Of a DNA stretch of 64,000 nucleotides, positions 57,755 through 64,000 are shown piece after piece. Every line of letters starts with the position of its first letter. The first letter of the stretch is position 1. The stretch covers positions 310,001-374,000 of the forward strand of contig CAJMNH010000001.1 of NCBI GenBank assembly GCA_905214725.1, given 5' to 3'. The notes beneath the pieces are model-generated. The model had not been told where the DNA came from and ran no database searches. It saw only the letters and a program-made list of their open reading frames with translations. A program made the position numbers and the translations under genes. The stretch is from an uncultured bacterium. Lineage in GTDB: Bacteria; Bacteroidota; Bacteroidia; Bacteroidales; Rikenellaceae.

Positions 57755-59035
57755 ATGAAAAAAGATTCTCAGATTTTCGATTTGATCGGCGCCGAGCGCA
57801 AGCGCCAGACGGAGGGCATCGAGCTGATCGCCTCGGAAAACTATGTCAGCGACCAAGTAATGGAAGCGATGGGGTCGGTGCTGACCAACAAATACGCCGA
57901 AGGTTATCCCGGCGCCCGTTACTACGGCGGCTGCGAAGTCGTCGATCAGGTCGAGACGCTGGCCATCGAACGCGTCTGCCGCCTCTACGGAGCCGAATAC
58001 GCCAACGTGCAGCCCCACTCGGGCGCGCAGGCCAACATGGCCGTTTTCTTTGCGGTACTCAAACCGGGCGACACCTTCATGGGACTCGATCTGGCGCACG
58101 GCGGCCATCTGTCGCACGGTTCGGCGGTCAACATGTCGGGCATGTATTTCAATGCCGTAGGTTACCGGCTCAGCGAACAGACCGGAACGATCGACTACGA
58201 AGACATGGAGCGCAAAGCGCTGGAACACAAGCCGAAACTCATCATCGGCGGCGCGTCGGCCTATTCGCGCGAGTGGGACTACAAGCGCATGCGCGAAATC
58301 GCCGACAAGGTGGGCGCGCTGCTGCTCGTCGACATGGCTCACACGGCCGGTCTGATCGCCGCCGGTCTGCTGGACAATCCCGTGAAATACGCCCACATCG
58401 TCACCTCCACGACCCATAAAACCCTGCGCGGCCCGCGCGGCGGCATCATCCTCATGGGCAAGGATTTCGACAATCCGTGGGGCTATACCACTCCCAAAGG
58501 CGTCGTCAAGAAGATGTCGCAGTTGCTCAACTCGGCCGTCTTCCCCGGCATTCAGGGCGGCCCGTTGGAGCATGTGATCGCCGCCAAGGCCGTTGCCTTC
58601 GGCGAGGCGCTCGACCCCAGCTATAAAGAGTATCAGACGCAGGTGCAGAAGAACGCCAAAGCGATGGCCGAAGCCTTCGCCAAACGCGGTTACAAAATCG
58701 TTTCGGGCGGTACGGACAACCACCTGATGCTCGTCGACCTGCGCACGAAATTCCCCGAACTGACGGGTAAGCTGGCTGAGAAATGCCTTGTGGCGGCCGA
58801 TATCACCACCAATAAAAACATGGTTCCTTTCGACAGCCGTTCGCCGTTCCAGACTTCGGGTCTGCGTTTCGGTACGCCGGCCATCACCACGCGCGGGCTG
58901 AAAGAGGATAAAATGGATTATATCGTGGAACTGATCGACCGCGTGCTGCACGATCCCGAGAACGAGGCCAACATCGCCGCCGTTCGCAAGGAGGTCAACG
59001 CACTGATGTCGCAGTATCCGCTTTTCGCTTGGTAG
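57755..59035 (+). CDS. glyA: Serine hydroxymethyltransferase
   Basis: 426 residues. ELIASENYVSDQVMEAMGSV (about 25), NKYAEGYPGARYYGGCEVVD (about 45), NVQPHSGAQANMAVF (about 85) and the PLP lysine in TSTTHKTLRGPRGG (Lys222) define SHMT. It interconverts serine and glycine with tetrahydrofolate, feeding one-carbon metabolism and purine synthesis. The stop codon directly abuts the ATG of the next gene, so the DUF2461 gene is cotranscribed and probably translationally coupled. Confidence 0.98.
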   Translation: MKKDSQIFDLIGAERKRQTEGIELIASENYVSDQVMEAMGSVLTNKYAEGYPGARYYGGCEVVDQVETLAIERVCRLYGAEYANVQPHSGAQANMAVFFAVLKPGDTFMGLDLAHGGHLSHGSAVNMSGMYFNAVGYRLSEQTGTIDYEDMERKALEHKPKLIIGGASAYSREWDYKRMREIADKVGALLLVDMAHTAGLIAAGLLDNPVKYAHIVTSTTHKTLRGPRGGIILMGKDFDNPWGYTTPKGVVKKMSQLLNSAVFPGIQGGPLEHVIAAKAVAFGEALDPSYKEYQTQVQKNAKAMAEAFAKRGYKIVSGGTDNHLMLVDLRTKFPELTGKLAEKCLVAADITTNKNMVPFDSRSPFQTSGLRFGTPAITTRGLKEDKMDYIVELIDRVLHDPENEANIAAVRKEVNALMSQYPLFAW

Positions 59036-59719
59036 ATGAAAGAGGTCGTCGAATTTCTGCGGCAGTTGCATGCCCACAACGAACGCACGTGGTTCGAGGC
59101 GCACCGCGCCGAATGGTTGCAGCTGCAGGAGCGCATCCAGACTTTTGCCGGCGGACTGATCGAGGGAATCGCCTCGTTCGATCCCGCCGTGAAGGGATTG
59201 ACCGTGAAGGACTGCACGTACCGCATCTACCGCGACGTGCGTTTCAGCCGCGACAAGTCGCCCTACAAGACCTGGCAGGGCATCTTCATCGCGCCGCACG
59301 GCAAAAAAGCGGGGTATGCGGGATACTATTTCCATTTGGAAGGCGACCCTGAAGAGGGACTGATCGGCGGCCACATGCTTTTCGCGGGGCTCCATATGCC
59401 GCATCCCGTCGTGCTACGCAGCGTGCGCGAAGAGATTCTGGACAATGGCGCGGAATTTGTTGAGAACATCCGGCGCGCCAAGGGATTCGCGCTCGACGAA
59501 TCGCAGAAACTCCGGCGGACACCGGTGGGTTTCCCCGCAGATTCGCCCTACGACGAACTGCTGCGGCTCAAAGAGGTCGCTCTCTGTCGTGAATTCGGCG
59601 ACGATTTCCTTGCCGGCGACGACCTGCTGGAACGCACGCTCGCTCAGTTCCGCAAAACCGCGCCCTTCGTGCAGCAGCTCAACCGCGCCGTACAGTACGC
59701 CTACGAAGAGATGATGTAA
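59036..59719 (+). CDS. DUF2461 family protein (TIGR02453-like)
   Basis: 227 residues. MKEVVEFLRQLHAHNERTWF (1-20), VKDCTYRIYRDVRFSRDKSP (about 58-77), YKTWQGIFIAPHGKKAGYAG and YYFHLEGDPEEGLIGGHM match the DUF2461 family throughout its length. Biochemical function is unknown. ATG begins immediately after the glyA TAG. Confidence 0.88.
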   Translation: MKEVVEFLRQLHAHNERTWFEAHRAEWLQLQERIQTFAGGLIEGIASFDPAVKGLTVKDCTYRIYRDVRFSRDKSPYKTWQGIFIAPHGKKAGYAGYYFHLEGDPEEGLIGGHMLFAGLHMPHPVVLRSVREEILDNGAEFVENIRRAKGFALDESQKLRRTPVGFPADSPYDELLRLKEVALCREFGDDFLAGDDLLERTLAQFRKTAPFVQQLNRAVQYAYEEMM

Positions 59720-59738
59720 TCACAAATACGTGCAAACT

Positions 59739-60716
59739 ATGCGAAACATTTTTCTGTTGATATTGATGCTCGGCTTTCTGCCGGTCGGGTGCAACCGCTC
59801 CGCCTCCGACGCGGACGAGGTCGTATGCGACACCTTTGTCTACTCGGTCAAAAGCGGCGACTCGCTGCGGCTCGACCGCTACACCTATGCCCCTGCGGCA
59901 AAGGTCGGAGAGCAGACGCCCTGCATGATCTTCGTCTTCGGCGGCGCGTTCATTCACGGTACGCGCGACGCCGAATCGTATCGTCCGTTCTTCGAATACA
60001 TGGCCCGCGAGAAAGGGTATACGGTCGTCTCGATCGATTACCGACTCGGACTGAAAGAACCGCTTGCCGCCGGCAAGCTCTCGCCCGAAAGTTTTCCGCA
60101 ACTGCTGCCGCAAACCGTGCTGATGGCCGTCGAAGACCTCTACGACGCAACGAGTTTCGTCGCAGGGAAAGCCGAGGAGTGGGGCGTCGACCCCGACCGT
60201 ATCGTTGCCTGCGGATCGAGCGCCGGAGCGATCACTGTCTTACAGGGCGAATATTTCATCGCCAACAGGAATCCGTTGACCGCCAAACTGCCGAAAGGGT
60301 TCAACTACGCCGGCGTAATCTCCTTTGCCGGAGCCGTCGTCAACATGGGCGACGAATTGGGTTGGGAGAGCACACCCGCCCCGATCATGCTCTTTCACGG
60401 CGACGCCGATGCCAATGTCCCCTATGAAGCGCTGCGACTGGGCGGCGCGGGTATCTTCGGTTCGAAGTACATCGCCCGCCAACTCGCCGAGATGAAATCG
60501 CCGTACTATTTCTATTCGGTGGAAAACGCCGACCATGCGATGGCCAATGTGCCGATGAACAACTACCGCGACGCAATCGACTACTTTCTTACGCAAATGG
60601 TGGGCGAGCGACTTCCCGCCATGATCGACACCGACGAACGTTTCACCTACGCCAAGCCGGTCAACAAAGTCTTTACCGTCGCCGACTTCATCAACAGCAA
60701 TTTCGCAGGAAACTGA
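59739..60716 (+). CDS. Lipoprotein alpha/beta-hydrolase (esterase/lipase-like)
   Basis: 325 residues. A lipoprotein signal (MRNIFLLILMLGFLPVGC, Cys18) anchors the protein. The hydrolase fold shows FVFGGAFIHGTRDAE (oxyanion-type HGG-like loop), VSIDYRLGLKEP, the nucleophile elbow ACGSSAGAITV (Ser161), IMLFHGDADANVPYEA (catalytic Asp) and VENADHAM (catalytic His). It resembles carboxylesterases and acetyl-xylan-esterase-like enzymes. Substrate unknown. ATG is preferred over GTG three codons upstream. It follows the DUF2461 gene by 19 bp and precedes a strong terminator. Confidence 0.85.
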   Translation: MRNIFLLILMLGFLPVGCNRSASDADEVVCDTFVYSVKSGDSLRLDRYTYAPAAKVGEQTPCMIFVFGGAFIHGTRDAESYRPFFEYMAREKGYTVVSIDYRLGLKEPLAAGKLSPESFPQLLPQTVLMAVEDLYDATSFVAGKAEEWGVDPDRIVACGSSAGAITVLQGEYFIANRNPLTAKLPKGFNYAGVISFAGAVVNMGDELGWESTPAPIMLFHGDADANVPYEALRLGGAGIFGSKYIARQLAEMKSPYYFYSVENADHAMANVPMNNYRDAIDYFLTQMVGERLPAMIDTDERFTYAKPVNKVFTVADFINSNFAGN

Positions 60717-60735
60717 CCGCGGAAGTAAGGATACG

Positions 60736-60771
60736 AAAAAAGCCGTCGCTCGTTGAGCGACGGCTTTTTTC
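60736..60771. terminator. Bidirectional terminator after the lipoprotein hydrolase
   Basis: 15-bp perfect stem (60736-60750 with 60756-60770), loop CGTTG, A and T runs; serves the convergent dipeptidase gene as well. Confidence 0.92.
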
Positions 60772-60785
60772 TCGGTCGACCGGAA

Positions 60786-62150
60786 TTACATCTCAGCGAA
60801 ATAACGGTAGAAATAGGGGATCGTCTCAATGCCGCGAAAGAACTGATCCAACCCGAAACTCTCGTTGGGCGAGTGGATCGCGTCCTGCGCCAGACCGAAT
60901 CCCAGCAGGATCGATTTCACACCCAGGATCTCCTCGAAGGCGCTCACGATCGGAATCGAACCGCCCGAATAAAAGGGCAGCGGCTTCTTACCGAAGGTGG
61001 CTTCGACAGCCTTCTCGGCCGCCTTGTAGGCGGGCAGGTCGGTCGGCGAGACGTAGGGCGCGCCGCCGTGCAGGAACCGCACGTCGACCTTCACGCTGCG
61101 GGGCGCAATGGCGCGAAAATACTTTTCGAAGAGCTTGGCGATCTTGCGGAAATCCTGATTCGGCACCAGCCGCATCGAGATCTTGGCCGACGCACGCGCC
61201 GGAATGATCGTCTTGGTTCCCTCCTCGATGTAACCGCCCCAGATGCCGTTCACGTCGAGCGACGGGCGCACACCTGTCCGTTCCATCGTCGTATAGCCCG
61301 CTTCACCGGCCACATCGCCGATATGCAGCGACCGTTTGTAATCGGCCAGACGGAACGGCGCCTTGTTCAACGCCTTGCGCTCGGCGGCCGACAACACACG
61401 CACGTCGTCGTAAAAGCCGGGAATCGTCACCCGCCCTTGGTCATCCACAAGCGAAGCGACCAGCCGCGCCAGCACGTTGGCCGGATTGGCCACCGCGCCG
61501 CCGAACAACCCCGAATGCAGATCCTTGTCGGGGCCGGTTACTTCAACCTGCATATAAGTCAACCCTCGCAACCCGCAGGTAATCGAAGGAGTATCCATCG
61601 AGATCATCGAGGTGTCCGAGACCAGAATAACATCCGATTTCAGCAATTTCCGGTTCTCACGGCAGAATTTGTAGAGGCTCTGCGAACCGATCTCCTCCTC
61701 GCCTTCGAGCATGAACTTCACGTTGCAGGGCAACGAATCGGTAGCGCACATCGCCTCGAAGGCCTTGATGTGCATGAATGACTGCCCCTTGTCGTCGTCG
61801 GCGCCGCGTCCCCAGATACGGTCGTCGCGCACGACGGGTTCGAACGGCTCGGTCGTCCACTCCTCGCGCGGGTCGACCGGCATTACGTCGTAGTGACCGT
61901 AGACCAGCACCGTCTTGGCCTTGGGGTCGACGATCTTCTCCGCGAAGACCACCGGATTCCCCTCGGTAGGCATCACCTCGGCATGATCGGCACCGGCCTT
62001 GACGAGCGCCGCCGCCAGATGTTCGGCGCAGCGCACCATATCCTCCCGATGTTCGGATTGGGCGCTGATCGACGGAATGCGCAACACGTCGAACAACTCC
62101 TCGACAAAGGCGTCGCGATGCGAGCGAATGTAACTAAGAACCTCTTTCAT
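60786..62150 (-). CDS. M20-family metallodipeptidase
   Basis: 454 residues from MKEVLSYIRSHRDAFVEELF. Metal ligands lie in VLVYGHYDVMPVD (His, about 80), IWGRGADDDKGQ (bridging Asp), LEGEEEIGSQSL (catalytic and ligand Glu) and the C-terminal histidine in SPNESFG LDQF-type context. It hydrolyses dipeptides (CNDP/PepV-like) in the cytosol. It follows the phosphoglucomutase-type gene after 11 bp. A start eight codons upstream would overlap that gene and is rejected. Confidence 0.93.
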   Translation of the reverse strand: MKEVLSYIRSHRDAFVEELFDVLRIPSISAQSEHREDMVRCAEHLAAALVKAGADHAEVMPTEGNPVVFAEKIVDPKAKTVLVYGHYDVMPVDPREEWTTEPFEPVVRDDRIWGRGADDDKGQSFMHIKAFEAMCATDSLPCNVKFMLEGEEEIGSQSLYKFCRENRKLLKSDVILVSDTSMISMDTPSITCGLRGLTYMQVEVTGPDKDLHSGLFGGAVANPANVLARLVASLVDDQGRVTIPGFYDDVRVLSAAERKALNKAPFRLADYKRSLHIGDVAGEAGYTTMERTGVRPSLDVNGIWGGYIEEGTKTIIPARASAKISMRLVPNQDFRKIAKLFEKYFRAIAPRSVKVDVRFLHGGAPYVSPTDLPAYKAAEKAVEATFGKKPLPFYSGGSIPIVSAFEEILGVKSILLGFGLAQDAIHSPNESFGLDQFFRGIETIPYFYRYFAEM

Positions 62151-62161
62151 AGCGTATTGTT

Positions 62162-63547
62162 TTATAAATTGCAAATTTCACGCAACTCACCGATAAACCG
62201 CTGAGCCAGCGCATCGGCCTCCGCCATCGACCGTGCCTCGGTGTAGATGCGGATGATCGGCTCGGTATTGGACTTGCGCAGGTGCACCCAATTCTCCGCG
62301 AAATCGATTTTCACGCCATCTACATCATTCACCTGCTCACCGGAATAACGCATCTTTATCTCACGCAACACTTTATCCACATCGATAGCCGGCGTCAAGG
62401 CGATCTTGTTCTTCGAGGCGTAGTAGGCGGGATAGGTGGCGCGCAGTGCGGTCATCGTCATTCCCGTCTGCGCCAGATAGGTCAGGAACAAGGCCACGCC
62501 CACCAGCGCATCGCGGCCGCAGTGCAGTTCGGGATAGATCACACCGCCGTTGCCCTCGCCGCCGATCACCGCGCCGACCTCCTTCATCTTCGCCACGACG
62601 TTGACCTCACCGACGGCCGAAGCGTAATAGCGGCCGCCGTGACGTTCCGTCACATCGCGCAACGCGCGCGACGAGCTGAGATTAGAGACCGTATTTCCCA
62701 CTTTATGCGAAAGCACGTAATCGGCCACGGCCACCAACGTATACTCTTCGACAAACATCGAGCCGTCCTCGCTCACGAAGGCCAACCGGTCGACGTCGGG
62801 ATCGACGACCACGCCCAGATCGGCCTTCTCTCGAACGATCACCTCCGAAATCGCAGTCAGGTTTTCCGGCAGCGGTTCGGGGTTGTGGGCGAATTCGCCC
62901 GTAGGCTCGCAGTTGAGTTCCACTACCTCGCAGCCCAGCTCGCGCAGCAACTTCGGAATCACGACCCCGCCCACCGAATTGACGGCATCTACGACGACCT
63001 TGAAACGTTTGCGCCGCACGGCCTCGACATCGACCAACGGCAAAGAGAGTACCTGCCGAATGTGTTCGTCATTGAACGATTCTCGCGAAAGCACATGTCC
63101 CAGCGCATCGACCTCGGGAAATTCATAGTCGTTCTGTTCGGCCAGCGCCAGCACGCGTTTGCCCTCGGCGTCGGAAAGGAACTCGCCGTCGGCATTGAGC
63201 AGTTTCAGCGCGTTCCATTGGCGCGGATTATGCGAAGCGGTAATGATGATGCCGCCGTCGGCCTTGTGAGCGGTGACCGCCAACTCCACGCCGGGAGTCG
63301 TGCAGAGCCCCACATTGACTACGTCGGCTCCGCACCCCAGCAGGGCGCCCTCGATCAGATCGTCTACCATTTCGCCCGAAAGACGGGCGTCGCGGCCGAC
63401 GACGATTCGCAGCCGGCCCGACTTTCGTTCGGCCAGAAAACGAGCGTATGCGGTGGCGAATTTCACGATATCGAGCGGGGTCAGGTTGTCGCCCGGAAAG
63501 CCGCCGATCGTGCCCCTGATGCCCGAAATAGATTTGATGAGTGTCAT
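62162..63547 (-). CDS. glmM: Phosphoglucosamine mutase-type phosphohexomutase
   Basis: 461 residues from MTLIKSISGIRGTIGGFPGD. The phosphoserine loop IIITASHNPRQWNALKLL has catalytic Ser at about 104, the metal loop DPDVDRLAFV is present, GGEGNGGVIYPELHCGRDA (sugar-binding loop) and the phosphate-binding RKSNTEPIIRIYTEA complete the family set. GEGNGG favours phosphoglucosamine mutase over phosphomannomutase. It converts glucosamine-6-P to glucosamine-1-P for UDP-GlcNAc, peptidoglycan and lipid A. A longer open frame upstream is not supported. Confidence 0.9.
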   Translation of the reverse strand: MTLIKSISGIRGTIGGFPGDNLTPLDIVKFATAYARFLAERKSGRLRIVVGRDARLSGEMVDDLIEGALLGCGADVVNVGLCTTPGVELAVTAHKADGGIIITASHNPRQWNALKLLNADGEFLSDAEGKRVLALAEQNDYEFPEVDALGHVLSRESFNDEHIRQVLSLPLVDVEAVRRKRFKVVVDAVNSVGGVVIPKLLRELGCEVVELNCEPTGEFAHNPEPLPENLTAISEVIVREKADLGVVVDPDVDRLAFVSEDGSMFVEEYTLVAVADYVLSHKVGNTVSNLSSSRALRDVTERHGGRYYASAVGEVNVVAKMKEVGAVIGGEGNGGVIYPELHCGRDALVGVALFLTYLAQTGMTMTALRATYPAYYASKNKIALTPAIDVDKVLREIKMRYSGEQVNDVDGVKIDFAENWVHLRKSNTEPIIRIYTEARSMAEADALAQRFIGELREICNL

Positions 63548-63597
63548 GTTTGAACTTGTTTTACACCTATATAAATTGAAAAATCTGACGGGTTTGT

Positions 63598-63628
63598 TTT
63601 GCAATTCGAGGTAAAAATATTACTTTTA
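63598..63628 (+). promoter_or_regulatory. Promoter of the nucleoside phosphorylase gene
   Basis: TTTG (63598-63601), 19 bp, TACTTTTA (63621-63628), one base off consensus, 31 bp before the ATG. Confidence 0.5.
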
Positions 63629-63659
63629 TGCCAATTATGAAAATTAAAGCGCGACAATT

Positions 63660-64000
63660 ATGAGAACGATTCCATCTTCCGAGTTGATTATCAACGACGA
63701 CGGTACCATTTTCCATCTGCACCTCCGCCCGGAGCAGTTGGCCGACACCGTTATTCTGGTGGGCGATCCCGGCCGCGTGGAGCTGGTGGCCTCTTTTTTC
63801 GACAAGCGGGAGTGCGAAGCCTCCAACCGCGAATTCAACACCGTCACGGGTGTCTACAAAGGCAAGCGCATGACCGTTCTCTCGACGGGCATCGGCATCG
63901 GCAATATCGACATCTCCGTCACGGAACTCGACGCGCTGGCCAATATCGATTTCGAGACACGGCAGGTGAAACCCGTGCTGCGGCGGCTCACGCTGCTGCG
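63660..64000 (+). CDS. Nucleoside phosphorylase (uridine phosphorylase-like), truncated by window end
   Basis: First 113 codons. VILVGDPGRVELVASFFDKR (phosphate-binding GDPxR), REFNTVTGVYKGKRMTVLST and GIGIGNIDISVTEL match the PNP/UDP phosphorylase type I family. It splits nucleosides with phosphate for salvage. The substrate-determining region lies outside the window. Confidence 0.88.
   Translation, partial: MRTIPSSELIINDDGTIFHLHLRPEQLADTVILVGDPGRVELVASFFDKRECEASNREFNTVTGVYKGKRMTVLSTGIGIGNIDISVTELDALANIDFETRQVKPVLRRLTLL

Noticed and set aside
57431..59404. Long open frame antisense to glyA and the DUF2461 gene
   Set aside because: Composition shadow of glyA; no recognisable domain and it would also cover the fabG/glyA promoter region.
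1..64000. CRISPR arrays, insertion sequences, prophage, conjugative elements and rRNA
   Set aside because: No regularly spaced repeats, transposase, integrase, capsid or relaxase genes, or rRNA sequence were seen on either strand.

Overview
The window reads as a chromosomal segment of a moderately GC-rich Bacteroidetes, most likely a member of the Rikenellaceae close to Alistipes (inference). The evidence is the promoter grammar (TTTG, 19-20 bp, TAnnTTTG) in front of many genes and RNAs, the absence of Shine-Dalgarno motifs, the gene families present (PorV/PorQ-like protein, FeoAB fusion, carboxynorspermidine decarboxylase, a predicted cysteate synthase expected in sulfonolipid makers) and a tmRNA tag ending in YALAA. 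I see no phage, insertion sequence, rRNA operon or CRISPR array. It looks like core genome with a few accessory modules.

Layout. 1-5.4 kb: the 5' part of a secreted CocE/S15-type hydrolase, a potassium-channel-like protein with a non-canonical filter, tRNA-Met, an MNT-HEPN protein with an eroded nucleotidyltransferase half, a Kef/Nap-type antiporter and a 53-residue protein. 5.5-8.6 kb: nspC, cysteate synthase and a membrane-anchored SNase-fold protein. 8.7-13.4 kb: a leftward DNA-repair group (mutS, UDG-family glycosylase, RecD/Pif1-like helicase). 13.5-15.4 kb: a pseudopilin-like protein, a DUF3822-like protein, rsmD and two tRNA-Asp genes. 15.8-21.7 kb: a periplasmic TPR protein, a membrane protein, udk, gyrB and ftsE. 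22.0-25.9 kb: tmRNA and a large soluble hybrid histidine kinase. 26-27.6 kb: tag, and a thioredoxin-marR pair.

28.1-34.3 kb: a leftward surface-polysaccharide operon, capD-rfbA-rfbC-rfbD-GDPD-rfbB, making dTDP-L-rhamnose and a second nucleotide sugar. 34.7-37.3 kb: a GlpT-type transporter and purT. 37.4-38.8 kb: an ECF sigma factor operon. 38.9-43 kb: an aminotransferase, lrgAB and an AAE-type transporter. 43-45.6 kb: feoAB plus a tiny Cys-rich FeoB partner. 45.6-51.2 kb: a tripartite RND efflux operon. 51.4 kb: a histone-H1-like small protein. 51.7-55.1 kb: a tight three-gene envelope operon (YtfJ-like, BamA-type barrel, phosphoethanolamine transferase). 55.4-64 kb: LMW phosphatase, PorV/PorQ-like protein, fabG, glyA, a DUF2461 protein, a lipoprotein esterase, an M20 dipeptidase, a phosphoglucosamine-mutase-type enzyme and the start of a nucleoside phosphorylase.

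The observations most worth a second look are two enzyme-fold proteins whose catalytic residues are replaced (SNase-like and MNT-HEPN), the TVGAS channel filter, a palindrome sitting exactly on the feoAB promoter, a repeated promoter-proximal element in front of tmRNA and other genes, two probable leaderless mRNAs, and the YtfJ/barrel/phosphoethanolamine-transferase operon. I did not find an unmistakably new multi-gene system.
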